Positions 19,491 through 30,753 of a DNA stretch of 42,548 bases are shown piece after piece. The DNA is taken from assembly GCA_011316305.1 (NCBI GenBank), contig SAUG01000194.1, positions 1 to 42,548 of the forward strand, written 5' to 3'. A program made the position numbers and the translations under genes. The notes beneath the pieces were generated by a model, which saw nothing but the letters and a program-made list of their open reading frames with translations, had not been told where the DNA came from and searched no databases. Source of the DNA: Rusavskia elegans (lineage: Eukaryota; Ascomycota; Lecanoromycetes; Teloschistales; Teloschistaceae). Numbering within the stretch: the first letter of the stretch is position 1; the number at the start of each line of letters is the position of its first letter.

Positions 19491-20992
19491 AAATATTTTA
19501 ATATTCTATTTCTACGGTTACTAGATCTTTTCCGTTATTTTTAATTATATATATATTTTTCGCGTTACTATTGATATCTATCGTATATCTAATATAACTT
19601 TCCATTTTATTAAATTTTTAAATAGCCGTTTTTTTTTTATAAATTAATTAGATATTTCTATTTTCTATTTTCTATTTTCTATTTTCTATTTTCTATTTTC
19701 TATTTTCTATTTTCTATTTTCTATTTCCTACTCTTTATTTTCTATTTTTTATTTTCTATTCTCTATTTTCTACTTCCTATTCTTTACTTCCTATTCTCTA
19801 CTTCCTATTCTCTACTCTCTATTCCCTATTTTCTACTTTTTACTCTCTACTCCCTATTCCCTACTTCCTACTCCCTGCTCTCTATTTCCCCTTCCTCCTT
19901 TTCCCTCTCTATTACAACCTATATCCTACCCTATTAACCTATTTCCTCCGAACACCAACATCGTCGTCCTCGGGCGAAAGGTGGTGAGAGACTGGGAATA
20001 GCTAGGTCGCTATAGCATTAATAAGGCTTTTATATACTCGGGATCTGTAGGGGTTTTCGTTATATGTTGGCAGATGGGATTGAGGGGGTGTGAGGGAGGT
20101 GGAGAGAGTATAGGGGGTGAAGAGGTTGGAGGGCGGGGGATGGGGACGGGGATGGGGACCGTGAACGGTGTGGGCGAAGAAACGGGGTTGGTCAAGGGTC
20201 TAGGGTGAGAAGGTGCATGGGATAAGCGGTGTATGCCGATAGAGGCTATAAGCGCACTGTTTTGGGGAGGGAGGTGGTAGCGGTGGCAGGAGGTGCGAGT
20301 GAAGATATCGTTGGAAGTACAGGAGGCAATGAGGGTGGAGATGATGATAGGAGGGAAGGCTGGGGAGGGCGGGGAGATATCACATTCCCACTCACCGCGG
20401 GGGGAATGGATGATTGGGTGATGTTCGAGGAGGGATGGGAGAGGCTGTATTGTTTTATTATATATAGGGGCTAAGGGAGTGGGAGCGGTGGACTGTGGGA
20501 GTATTTTGAACCATGCATCGCAATGCAGAAATTACTTGACCAGAACTACCCATCTGAGTCTACACCTATCGGATATGGGAAATATTCTCTTCCTATTTTT
20601 CGTCTTATTTCTCGCTGGAAGAAGACGCTGTCCAACTAGCGATGATAGTATGTATCTCTAGAGTCCCCATCAGGATGACGATGTGACAGTGCGGGGAAGG
20701 AGATACGTGAGGTTGCAATTGGAAGTAGTGCTTTAAAGATTGGTTTTTTATTTTTGTTGAAGCTTGTCAGGAAATACTTGATGACAAGAAGTGCAGATGT
20801 TTGTGGATTTCTTGGCTATGAATCGTTTTGCAAGAAGGATTATTCAATCGTGAGAAAAGATAGACAAAAGGGATAATCTTGATTGAAACGAAAGGAAGTG
20901 GCTCGAGGACGGAAACGACATTGACTTTGAATCACGCATTGGATAACTTACCACGACGTATGGCAAGCTTGCACCTAAACCTGTCTGTGTTC
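19491..20992. other. AT-rich then GA-rich low-complexity region, no supported gene
   Basis: 19491-19650 is AT-rich and RIP-like. 19658-19720 is a 7 bp microsatellite that degenerates through CT-rich variants to about 19930. 20080-20460 is strongly G/A-rich on the plus strand and keeps long frames open (minus strand, Pro/Ser-rich) through composition alone. 20480-20990 is ordinary 3' flank of the next gene. Confidence 0.55.
19658..19720 (+). repeat. (CTATTTT)9 minisatellite
   Basis: Nine perfect 7 bp units are followed by about 200 bp of diverged copies (CTATTCTCTACTTCCTATTC-like variants) reaching to about 19900. Confidence 0.9.
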
Positions 20993-21898
20993 CTATAAAT
21001 CCTCAAGATCCTCCCACCCCATCTCCCGATTCGCCGAAAGTCTCCACGTCCCACTCTTAACCCGCGCATGCGCCTCCCGAAACAACTCCCCCAACCCTTC
21101 ATCCTCCTTCCCATCCCCATGCTCCGGCCACTTAGTCTCGAACGTAATATCCATCAACTTGGAATCCAATTCCCGCAACCCTCTCGACACCTCAAACACG
21201 CAGAACCAATCCTCATGGCCCGCAATCTCCTGACCGAGCTCCATCCATTCATACTGTCGCGCTGATAGCAGCTCGCTGAAATCGCGCATGTCGTGGTAGT
21301 ATTGTTCGTATTTGGGTAGAGGGTGGGCTTGCCAGGTGTGGCAGCGGTGGCAGCCTGGGTCGAGATGGGAGATTATGCGGGCGGGGAAGTCCGGGGAGTC
21401 TTGGGGGAGGAGGCGGCTGAGTAGGAAGTCGAAGGATTCGAGATTGTGTTCTAGGATTTCGGAGGAGGAGAGGTCTTGGCGCCAGTTGTATGAGGCGATG
21501 GAGGAGCTGCGTTTGGTGATACTGTCTTCTTGGGAGTTCTGTAGGGTGTTAGAGATGGCGTCGTCGTCATTGAGAGATGGTATGGAATATAAGTGAATTC
21601 TGTGGCAGAGGCAATCTTCGTCGAGTCTAGAGGACCAGTGAATGTTATTGCAGGCGTGGAGTTTATCGTTTGTGGAAGACAAGTGACTGCTTTTGCATGG
21701 GCAGTCTTCGTCGGGACAGTCGTAGTCGAGGATATCGGGCTCTTCATCCCAGGCAGCCTTTTGAGCTCCGATCTCACGTTTAACACTGCCCAAGTATGTC
21801 GCTCTGGTGATTGCGAGATTGAACGATCGCATGCATGCATTGATCAGATCGTCAGACATACCTTGAGAATGACCTACGTTTGCAGCACTGTAAGACAT
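20993..21898 (-). CDS. Hypothetical acidic protein with Cys/His-rich segment
   Basis: Open frame of 301 residues from ATG 21898; no family recognised. About residues 55-90 contain a cluster of Cys and His (DYDCPDEDCPCKSSH and LDEDCLCHRIH) that could bind metal. A second pair, DPGCHRCHTW, lies near 195-205. The C-terminal third is Trp/Glu-rich (ARQYEWMELGQEI, HEDWFCVFEVSRGLRELDSK, GWEDLEDL) and predicted helical. No signal peptide. A GTATGT...ACCAG segment near 21859-21802 looks like a 58 bp intron, but removing it puts the body out of frame, so I kept the unspliced model; the N-terminal 30 residues are therefore uncertain. Confidence 0.6.
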   Translation of the reverse strand: MSYSAANVGHSQGMSDDLINACMRSFNLAITRATYLGSVKREIGAQKAAWDEEPDILDYDCPDEDCPCKSSHLSSTNDKLHACNNIHWSSRLDEDCLCHRIHLYSIPSLNDDDAISNTLQNSQEDSITKRSSSIASYNWRQDLSSSEILEHNLESFDFLLSRLLPQDSPDFPARIISHLDPGCHRCHTWQAHPLPKYEQYYHDMRDFSELLSARQYEWMELGQEIAGHEDWFCVFEVSRGLRELDSKLMDITFETKWPEHGDGKEDEGLGELFREAHARVKSGTWRLSANREMGWEDLEDL

Positions 21899-22470
21899 TG
21901 CAGGTATCACGAGGAGTTTTGCTTCGGTGATTGATGATCAGATGTAGTGTGCTGTGCTGGGTTGTATTCAAAAGATTTGAAGTATGCTGGCGGTGCTGTT
22001 TGGCTGAGGTTAGAATGTCACAGATTGATTAAGCTGACCTCAGCATATAAACATATGGGTCAGATAGTGCTGTCCATTGGTCTTTGTTTTGAGACAATAA
22101 CCACAAAGCACGACAATCGATGTCATTGTTTTGTACGCTAAAGTTAAGTTAGATCGAGAACAATAAAAAAAGAATATGCGCTTCGGACCACCATGTGTAA
22201 GAGTTCTAGAAATGCTTAGCAAGAGCTCCACTACGCGAGCGCTGATAGACCAAAAATCGGAAGTGAATATCCCGGGTCCACAAAAAGCCAGGAGCGATGT
22301 GCTTTACTGACCTCCGTTAACTTTATGAAGAGCAAAAAGCCATGATAAGTCAGATGGACAATAAAGAAAAGAGTCGCATTCCTTTTCCGCCGGCGGAAAG
22401 AACCCAAAGAGAACCGCTTACCAGATCATCTTTCCGTAGCATTGAAGCTGGTACTGTATGGAGGAGTTGC
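21899..22470. other. Intergenic region, no supported gene
   Basis: It lies between the hypothetical gene and the Argonaute relic. Plus-strand frames at 22342-22605 are antisense to the Argonaute C-terminus. Nothing else was seen. Confidence 0.5.
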
Positions 22471-25400
22471 TCAAAGGTAAAACATCTCATCACGAATATT
22501 TTCGTGAATCCTGATCGTTTCGGTAGACATTCCACCTCCGGGGAGCTTCGGTTCCTTACCTCTGCCCTTCTGACCATCTTTCTTTGGACGGTACCATGGC
22601 TGTAGGAACAACTCCATCCGTTTACGCAGTAGGCCAAGGTAATGAATGGGTAGAGCATCCGAGCTTGCTGCCGTAGAGCTGCCGAAGAGGTACTGCATGT
22701 CATGAGTAAGATCCTCGAGCTCTAGCTTACCCTTTGGACTAGTAAAGATGTCGTCGTACAAGACAGTGTAGCGTGTGGGTAGAGTCGCCTTGCTCGCATT
22801 CAGTGTCGAGGGCAATGACGCCTTCTCTTCCATACGTTGAGGTTGGTGGCATTGGACGAGAAATTCCCATGTTTTCGCGCTGTTACGGGATCTTGTGATC
22901 ATCGCACCACTGTGAATCGTCTTGTCCTTGCCGGCCTTGTCGATAGAAGATAGGGACTGCTATTTCGTATGGTGGTCTTTGTTCACGGCGATCAGTGTGA
23001 GACTTGCCTGTTTCGTCGTTTTGCCGATGCTATGTCGCAAGCTTGAGATCTCATTTGCACAGACCGCCTCTGTTAGGCCCTTGTGGTAGATGATGAAGTT
23101 TGCAGGGGAAGCTGCCTTATTTTTCTTCATCCAAAGACTGATTCGAGTGGAAAGAAGATCCACAAGCGCTTGCTCCACAGGCTGCTTATCTATGACACGA
23201 ACAGCGCTCGGCCATTGAGATAAATCCGAGTTGATGGATGAGACCATCAAGACAACCGGCTTGGTTCCCTCCTTTGTCATTGCCGGAGGGATCATCACAT
23301 CAATTCCAACGATCATCGTGTTTTTCAGATCGACAGACGCCAGACGTGGGGAAGCAAGACTCTGGTTTCGACTGCCAGTTTTCAAATTCAGTTTCAACGC
23401 TGTCTGGAAGCAGTATCCGTTATCGTTATCCGCTGTGGCAAGCTTGTGGGTGTCGATACAGACGCTATGTATCCCCAGACACACGTCGCATAGCTTTTTG
23501 ACGTATTCATACACCTGCTTTGACCTGGTGATGTGCATTATCACCACAGCAGTGGTTTTGTCTTCGAGCAACGTAGAGATCTTGTTCTTGATGTCATCTT
23601 CTACTTTCGGACTGAGCTTGTTGCCTTTCATCGAGACTTCAAGCGGTGAAGTCGTATTCGTCAGATCGATGCCGAAAGAGCCTAGCCGATCATGAAGTGC
23701 TGTCAGTGTTTTAGCGATTTTTTCGTCTGCTGCCCATCGACTGCACCCAATCATTAATACTGCTGTTTTGCACCGAACAGATGGGTTGCTGTCCCTGTGG
23801 ATTATGCCAGTTTGAACGATGGTCCAGCTTCCAGATGTTGGTGAGAACTCCTTTTGTCCCGGGTACACAATCGCAGGTGCCATCTTGACACGGCAAGGAG
23901 TCATGAGCGCATTGGCGGTCGTTGTGACCTGGCAGTTCAACGTGTTATCCGCGATGGGTAACCTGAGACCGGAGGATCGGATGCCATTACTGTCGATACT
24001 ATTGCTGGGCCATCTTGGCATTTTTGCATGTCTGGTGATGTCCATCGCTAACCATCTGCATCAAATCGGCAACACTCAATACCAAAGCGTCTTGACTTGG
24101 CCCTTCCGCTAGTTTGAAACAGCTCGGCGGCATATAGGTGGGTTTTGATCTTGTACCGATGTTGACCAACGGAAGATCCGGCTGGTCAATTTTTTGGCGC
24201 TTGACTTTTGTGAAATAGTCAAATACCGTGATGTACTGGCCCTTGCGTCTGTAGTAAAACTCGACGTCTTTGCTGCCTCCACCAATTTCCCAACTCGTGC
24301 CGGAAATGGTTTTTGGCAATTATGACTATCGTCCAGTTGTGCCAAGTCAGCAATCGTATCTGGCCTGATTGTGTCTCTCTGAGACTTATTGGCTTGAGAA
24401 GGAAACATTTCGACACGAAGGCTCTTGATGTAGTGCTCTAGGCCTTGAATATTGTCCGGATTAGATAAAAAGAAAGTATTCATTGCCTCCACAAGAGATC
24501 CATGCCTAGCTTTGGGCGGCCCGGATCGAATCTCCAGCATTGGGGCTGATTTGGTCTTGGCCACGTCGAGATGGCGGATCGAACGCTTCTGATTGAGGAG
24601 GATACGAAAGAGGGCGAACATCCCGTCCCTAGTATCTTGCTCCTTGGGAAGTGCCGATGAATGCAGGAAGAGCAGTACATCGTGCCACTTGATGGTGGCC
24701 ATTTTCCTCATGGTGAACTCACCAATCGGCTTCTCGCTGGCTTCAGCGGGGTTGTGCGAGTCAGAGAAAAGGATCACCCAATCAAGGTCTGCGAGTATAG
24801 CAACCGGGCTGGTCCTGAAGTCCGCTGTGCCAATACTTTTCATGATTGCTTCCCAAATTGAGTTCTTCGGTGGTCTATTGAGGCGGTAGCAAATGAGGTA
24901 ACTTTCAGCATCCATAGTTTGCCTCGAATCTGTGTTCAAAACGGTCAACTTATTCGGCTCGTTATTTGAGAACAAGCCTGGCGCCGCACATGTCGCGGCT
25001 GTAGCTTTGAGTGGTCTTGCATCACCGCGAACGGGCGCCAATGTTGTAGGCACCGCATTGGTGGAGTGGTTGATCGCAGGTTCCTTGGGTGCTGGAGAAT
25101 CTGCCTCGTGATGTCTCGAGCCCAGCCGAGGAGGACTTACGATTAGGGGGTCACCGGAGGACCTCGAAGACACATTGACGGAAGAGTTCCCGCTCCTACT
25201 TCCTGACTTGTGGAGTGGCAAGCCGTGTCCGTTCTCAGGAGAGATCCTTGTAGTGATCCTACTCGGGCTCTTAGGTCCTCTTGAGGATTGGGTGGTTGTC
25301 GAGTGCCGTCCGAAATGGACATGGTCAGGCGAACTCTGACTATCTTTGTCGAAGTGACGCGAGCCTCCTACAGGTGCACGTCGTCTGATATCAGGAGAGC

Positions 25401-25542
25401 TACCTTGGGGCCGTGTTGCTTGACTCCCTTGAGATCTGCTCGGGGAAACGGGACTACCATTGGAAGAAGTCGGTGGCCTTGAGTAACCAGAAGACGGGTT
25501 GCCGTCATGATTTCTTCGTGTGTCAGAGCCGGGACTGGACAT
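22471..25542 (-). pseudogene. Argonaute (QDE-2-like) pseudogene
   Basis: Argonautes bind small RNAs and silence matching transcripts. Order on the minus strand: a Ser/Arg/Pro-rich disordered N-terminus (from ATG 25542), an N-domain and linker ending GLEHYIKSLRVEMFPSQ, a PAZ domain in a second frame (ISGTSWEIGGG, ITVFDYFTKV, PDLPLVNIGTRSKPTYMP), then linker-2 and PIWI in a third frame (MTPCRVKMAPAIVY, MIVGIDVMIPPA, NFIIYHKGLTEA, KDHHTK). After an in-frame TAG (22962-22960) come TVLYDD, LTHDMQYLFG and the canonical C-terminus IRIHENIRDEMFYL. Lesions are a frame change near 24310-24325 with no usable intron, another near 24000-24030, and the TAG. In the slicer tetrad, the first Asp is kept, a Glu is plausible, the third Asp is Lys (YHKG, 23077-23088), and the fourth position (His) aligns with Gly. 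The gene could not make a slicing Argonaute. Confidence 0.85.
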
Positions 25543-26333
25543 ATTATTGCTTGGAACAAGTAGCTGGCAGGAAATGCGAGTATGCCAAAAGTGGAAGCCC
25601 GGAGTTCGTAATGGTTTGAGTGAGATGAAGTTCTGGCTTTGGTCAACTGTGGCTAGATTCGTGAGATCTTTCGAGGGATTGGTTTATTCAAGAATTATCG
25701 AAGGAGGAAGAAGTATAGGGTCTTTAATACATATGCCCTGAGGTTTCTAATATGAGTATGCTGACATTGATCATCACCCTTCTGGTCGAGCTGACATATC
25801 GACAAACTCACTGTGTGATTCTTGCGCTGACATGAGATCCTAACACGAGATGGTATAGGGTTGTTTGCGTTGCTCGAACGAAGCTCATCATAAGGTACAT
25901 TGGTACACATTGGCATCATCAGTGAAGTAGAAATCTACAGGTGACCAAATGACTTTGACTACTTATCTGGAACTGCAGCCGTCCAAAACCTTGATCCATG
26001 ATCGATCCAGTGGATCGAAAGCATGAGCATCATCTGGGATTATTTTGAAATGATACTGACGGATGATGCGACAAGCGTTAGGGATCAAATGCCCACAGAT
26101 AACAGAAGCTCAAATGCAGCTTTCAGTGGACTGGTCTTGCCGTATATTGCGAGGCCATGGAAACGTGTTTCAGGTTGCTTGCGTTTGATGGTGGTGTCGT
26201 TAGGGTCGTGGATAGGTAGATGTCTCGTCAACCATCTCGAGAGGTCATGATAAATGAGGACTTAAGAGTACTACGAGGAGGAGTCGTATAGCGTGTGGGG
26301 GAACGATAGTGAAGGATTAGGTAAGAGTTGAGA
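25543..26333. other. Intergenic region, no supported gene
   Basis: This is the upstream flank of the Argonaute relic. Short open frames only, none recognisable. Confidence 0.5.
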
Positions 26334-26341
26334 AATCGTGT

Positions 26342-26846
26342 GGCTCCTGCTATCCGTGCCCCCATACTTGTCTGCGCGTGCCCCTATCTGACTCAGAAGC
26401 GCTGTGGCGCTCGGGATTTGTTAGAGACGATACTTATTCCGGCGTAGCTACACACCTATTTATTTAGGCGCATGCACTACTGCCCAAGTACCTTCCCCGC
26501 GCTGCCGCCGGAGACCCTCAACCACCTTTGCCCTCAACTACCTTTCCTCGCGCGTACTGGATTTTCTCAGATATTACAGTATAGAAATACAGCTAAAAGA
26601 TGTGAGAGTTTCGGCTTCTAATTATACGAGGTAGTTGTGTAGTACATAATTAAAACACAGTATTGAAGATCTCCCATTTACAAAAAGTGGGGTACAGCCC
26701 TATATGGTCGCCAGCGACTATGAGCAGTGGTAGTTGGTACTTAACGCGCGGTGGTGTCGTCAATGTAGTTTAAGTACCTTGGCCCGCGCCTATGAGTCAG
26801 ATGGGGGCACGCGCAGACAAGTATGGGGGCACGGATAGCAGGAGCC
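26342..26846. mobile_element. 505 bp MITE with 8 bp target duplication (hAT-like)
   Basis: Long terminal inverted repeats start GGCTCCTGCTATCCGTGCCC at 26342 and, in reverse complement, at 26846. The match runs about 55 bp with one mismatch before degrading. Flanks are AATCGTGT (26334-26341) and AATCGTAT (26847-26854), an 8 bp duplication with one transition. The interior has no coding sequence. An 8 bp duplication suggests hAT-type mobilisation. Confidence 0.85.
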
Positions 26847-27111
26847 AATCGTATTCGTGTGGAGGATGAACGGAAAGTTCCGTCATGCCAAGACCACGGT
26901 CCCGCTCTTAGCTCGGTTAGCTCCGATCTCGGGCCATGCCAAGACGGCAATTCCTCGGCTGTCGGATGTCGACGAAAACAACGACGTGTAACCACACCTG
27001 ATCATCCTTAAGGCGGACGTTGTGACCCTCGTCGGCGACAAGGTCTTCATTGCATTGCATAGGTGAAGAGGAAAGGATTATGATACTGTCGATACTTGTC
27101 CTTCGTCCGTC

Positions 27112-28860
27112 ATGACAGACTCGGTGTCAAGCCAACACGCACGGCAGCGAGCTGAGGCCGATGTCGTCTCCCCACATCTACCTTCTGGTTACACGGCAGA
27201 ACCCATTGCAACAAACCCTGCTGCGGGCACTGCTTCGCCATCTCATTCTGATCCAACCTCACCGCCTGAGCCTCAAGATTCCCTGAGACTACAAGGAGGC
27301 GACATCCATCGGGAGATCTTCAAGATTGGTGCTAGAGCTAAACTCGGTCAACGCGCCGCCACCTTTTCAGCCCCAAATATCCGCAGAACAAGCACTTTCC
27401 AACCCCGCAACCATATTCCAGCTAGCGAGCAACGTGCGCCCGGTGGCTTTCGTCGTCAATTCGTCCAGCAGCAACGACGTCTCAACATCGCCACTGCTCC
27501 GGTCACTCGCGATTTCGTATCCTTTCTTGCCCTGTATGGAAGCTTTGCTGGCGAAGACCTCGGAGAGTCCGAGGACGATTCCGTCGCTCCCTCGGAAGAT
27601 GAGGAAGATGCTCAGCCCACCGAGTCCAGACCTTTACTTGGCCGCCGCAAAAGCACTCGCCGTCCTATCAGACCTGGAGATGCCGGAACGACCAAGTCTT
27701 TCTTCACCCTTCTCAAAGCCTTCATCGGTACTGGTATCATGTTCTTACCCAAAGCATTCAACAACGGGGGCATCCTCTTCTCGTCAATCACCCTCATCAC
27801 GGTATCTTTGCTTTCAGCTCTATCCTTCCACCTGCTTTTACAATGCAGGCGACGCCATGGCGGCGGGTATGGTGAACTCGGAGCAGCAATCGGAGGCCGA
27901 AGACTGAGAGCGCTCATTCTCGCCTCCATCACGCTGTCTCAGATAGGCTTCGTCTGCTCAGGCATGATCTTCATTGCACAGAATCTGCAATCTTTCCTGA
28001 ATGCCGTCACTCCAGGGTCCAATTTTGGTCTGGATACAAAAGTACTGATAGCGATTCAGCTCGCCGTGTTGATACCCCTGGCTCTGATCCGTGACATATC
28101 CCGTCTTGGCCCTGCAGCCTTGTTAGCCGACATTTTCATCTTCATTGGGCTCTTCTACATCTGGTACTACGACATCTCTACCCTTGCAACGTCTGGCATA
28201 CATCCAACTGTTCAGCTCTTCAACCCAAATGCCTTCACTTTGACAATCGGTTCGGCTATCTTCACCTTCGAGGGCATCGGGCTCATCCTACCCATCCAGT
28301 CTTCGATGGCAGAGCCCAACAAGTTCCCACGTCTGCTCTACATTGTAATGGTCATCATTACCATCATCTTTACTTCCGTTGGTGCTCTCTGCTATGCGAC
28401 CTTCGGCGACAAGACGCGCGTGGAGATCATCTCCAATTACCCTCAGACCAGCAAGCTCGTCAATAGCGTTCAATTCCTCTACTCCATGGCCGTCTTAGTC
28501 GGAACTCCCGTCCAGCTTTTCCCAGCCACCCGCATCATCGAGACGACTGTGTTCGGCGACCGCGCTTCGGGTAAAAGATCGTGGGCGACGAAATGGAAGA
28601 AGAATGCCTTTCGGACGTCCATCACGGTGCTGTGCGGGCTCATCTCGATAGCAGGTGCGAGTGATTTGGACAAGTTTGTGGCACTGATTGGTGCATTTGC
28701 ATGTGTGCCTCTCGTCTATATCTACCCGGCATTCCTCCATTTTCGAGGGGTTGCACGGTCACCGTGGGTCAAGGCGGGTGACGTGGTTTTGTGTGTGATT
28801 GGACTGGTCGCAATGGTATATTCGACATCAGTGACATTATCGACGTGGATCCGAGCTTAG
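27112..28860 (+). CDS. Vacuolar amino-acid transporter of the AVT3/AVT4 type (AAAP family)
   Basis: Single exon, 582 residues. A roughly 190-residue hydrophilic N-terminus (Ser/Pro-rich, then an acidic stretch ESEDDSVAPSEDEEDAQ and RPLLGRRKS) precedes about 11 membrane segments. TM1 has the family signature FIGTGIMFLPKAFNNGG. Later marks are IGFVCSGMIFIAQNL, RDISRLGPAALLADIFIF, FTFEGIGLILPIQSSMAEP, GALCYATFGDKT and the C-terminal LDKFVALIGAFACVPLVYIY. Yeast Avt3/Avt4 export neutral amino acids from the vacuole to the cytosol, which is the likely role and location here. Length and topology are typical. The ATG at 27112 is preceded by CCGTC. No lesions. Confidence 0.92.
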   Translation: MTDSVSSQHARQRAEADVVSPHLPSGYTAEPIATNPAAGTASPSHSDPTSPPEPQDSLRLQGGDIHREIFKIGARAKLGQRAATFSAPNIRRTSTFQPRNHIPASEQRAPGGFRRQFVQQQRRLNIATAPVTRDFVSFLALYGSFAGEDLGESEDDSVAPSEDEEDAQPTESRPLLGRRKSTRRPIRPGDAGTTKSFFTLLKAFIGTGIMFLPKAFNNGGILFSSITLITVSLLSALSFHLLLQCRRRHGGGYGELGAAIGGRRLRALILASITLSQIGFVCSGMIFIAQNLQSFLNAVTPGSNFGLDTKVLIAIQLAVLIPLALIRDISRLGPAALLADIFIFIGLFYIWYYDISTLATSGIHPTVQLFNPNAFTLTIGSAIFTFEGIGLILPIQSSMAEPNKFPRLLYIVMVIITIIFTSVGALCYATFGDKTRVEIISNYPQTSKLVNSVQFLYSMAVLVGTPVQLFPATRIIETTVFGDRASGKRSWATKWKKNAFRTSITVLCGLISIAGASDLDKFVALIGAFACVPLVYIYPAFLHFRGVARSPWVKAGDVVLCVIGLVAMVYSTSVTLSTWIRA

Positions 28861-29364
28861 ATAGAGGCTGCCCAAGGCATACATACATTTGGGAGAAGTC
28901 TGGCTTACTCAGTCTGCCACGTGACTGTGCAGGCCAATCCCCTTTAGACAGAGCAAAACTACGTCATAGCTGATTGCGGTAGTACATGTGTGACCTGAAT
29001 GCGGCAATTTTCATACCATCGCTTAGGACCGAAATCTTAGACATTGGCGCCAGAGGTGTCTTCAGATTACATTTTGCTTCTGCTCGGCCAGCCTCATCCT
29101 TATTGACAGCGACCTGCAACCGCTATGACTGTCGAGGACTCGTGTTAGATCCACATAGAACTCTTAATGTCTAAGCCGTGGTATCGAGAGGCCAACAACC
29201 GTAAGGTAGTACGGAGTAGCTTACTAATAACCTCACAGCAGTCAGGTAACTCAACAACATATTCAATTCAACGATTTTTGTGCATCGTCATCCCTCCACC
29301 TATCACCTGGTCGCTCCTTCCATACCCAGCCTGAACCCAACAGCCACGAACACCATTCCCAGAC
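28861..29364. other. Intergenic region between two plus-strand genes
   Basis: It holds the 3' flank of the transporter gene and the promoter of the next gene. The last 60 bases before 29365 are C/A-rich, as in many fungal leaders. No gene is supported. Confidence 0.5.
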
Positions 29365-30669
29365 ATGCCGGACCCATTCGCCCTCCTCCCACTCCCTCTA
29401 CCAATCTTCATCCTTAACGATCTCGAAGACCTAGCATCCCTTCAAGCCCTCCTCGTCGCCAGCCCCTCCGCCTACCGCATTTTCAATGTGCACTACACCG
29501 AAATCCTCTCATGCATTCTCCCGCACTACCCTCCACACCTCTTGCAGCTTCTTCGCATCATCCTTGGCATCCGGTCACACCCAGCTCAAATACGAGCTCA
29601 GTGCTCGGCATCTATGCAAGCCTTCGATGCTTTCCGCGCTGCGACCATCCTCGACAAGAATAACAATGCGGGCACGGCTCCGCTATCCAAATCCACCACG
29701 ACGCCAGCCGCCGCGAGGAGCCTGGCTAAGACTGCCGCGCAGGTGCAGGGGCTTATGAGAGGATTTTTTGAGACGCATTTCAAGATAGTGAATGCGGTTA
29801 AGCCGCATTGCCCTCGTAACAAGAGCAAAGGTGTCAGGTTCCGGGACCAATGGACACCGCTACCCAACAAGGAGTTCGTGCCCTACGATATTCTCCCATT
29901 TGAGGAGCCGTCGTGGATCGAGGAGCAGCGAGTCCTGAGGGCGTTATGGAGGGCTGTTGCTTGGTTCGATCTGCTGCTTCTTCTTGCTCCACGCGAAGGC
30001 GGAGAGGATGAAAAGAGTGGAAATGACATCCACCAAGTCTGGAGCATCCTCAAGACGCAAGAGCCTACTAGCCTTTGGTCGACTACTCGGGGTACAGATG
30101 GAATGGTTGTCCTTCGTGGAATCACCCAATGGGAAGAACAAGAGATGAACTGTGTCATCAGTTTCTTGAAAGATATCCCTAGTATATCACCGTGTCTCGA
30201 GATCATGACAGCCGACGATGACCATCCGCCGCCTCGATTGCAAAAGCTACCCTCCGTCTCAGCAGCTGACCATTACACAAGCCCCTTAGCAGTTCCCCTC
30301 AACGAAAAGCAAGCGCGTATGTGGCGCCAATGGACGGACGAGCTCAATCAGCAAAGTCCCGGAACTTGGCTCTTCCAACTGCAAAAGGACACTCAGACAG
30401 CGTACAGCCATAACCTTGGATTTCCCGTTGATAATTCCCTTGCTGTCTGCCCATTCGAGTTCCTGCAAACTTTGGGTATCGCCATTTGGGATGGTGAGAA
30501 ACTAGCTAGGCTGGGATTGAATAACATCAATCGTTTGCCGACGGAGATTAAGGCAGGCTATCTACTAGGACCGCCGCGCGGACCGCGAAGAAAACCGAGG
30601 ACGGAGGGTCCAAGTCAGTTAGAGCTTGTGGTCAGATGGAGAAGTTTGTTCATTGGTCATACATCCTAA
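29365..30669 (+). CDS. F-box-like hypothetical protein
   Basis: Single exon, 434 residues. The N-terminus (LLPLPLPIFILNDLEDLASL followed by QALLVASPSAYRIFNVHYTE) matches the pattern of fungal F-box-like proteins: a Leu/Pro-rich helix, then a repeated L-x-x-L-LLASPAAYR-x-F type segment. The rest has no recognised domain but contains WIEEQRVLRALWRAVAWFD and WRQWTDELNQQSPGTWLFQL, a pattern seen in large families of fungal proteins of unknown function. F-box proteins recruit substrates to SCF ubiquitin ligases; whether this divergent one does is not known. It converges on the next gene with only 84 bases between stop codons. Confidence 0.75.
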   Translation: MPDPFALLPLPLPIFILNDLEDLASLQALLVASPSAYRIFNVHYTEILSCILPHYPPHLLQLLRIILGIRSHPAQIRAQCSASMQAFDAFRAATILDKNNNAGTAPLSKSTTTPAAARSLAKTAAQVQGLMRGFFETHFKIVNAVKPHCPRNKSKGVRFRDQWTPLPNKEFVPYDILPFEEPSWIEEQRVLRALWRAVAWFDLLLLLAPREGGEDEKSGNDIHQVWSILKTQEPTSLWSTTRGTDGMVVLRGITQWEEQEMNCVISFLKDIPSISPCLEIMTADDDHPPPRLQKLPSVSAADHYTSPLAVPLNEKQARMWRQWTDELNQQSPGTWLFQLQKDTQTAYSHNLGFPVDNSLAVCPFEFLQTLGIAIWDGEKLARLGLNNINRLPTEIKAGYLLGPPRGPRRKPRTEGPSQLELVVRWRSLFIGHTS

Positions 30670-30753
30670 TGTGCAGCATATGCTGTAGCTGCTTTTTTCC
30701 TATTCCGTCTTCTTCCATCTCTCCCCAGCTATCGACAAGGTATCATCAGACAT

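Noticed and set aside
19900..20480. Long Pro/Ser-rich open frame on the minus strand
   Set aside because: The openness follows from the CT-rich composition of that strand; no ATG context, domain or intron structure supports a gene.
21802..21859. GTATGT...ACCAG intron in the 301-residue hypothetical gene
   Set aside because: The 58 bp removal would put the long downstream frame out of phase, so the unspliced reading was preferred.
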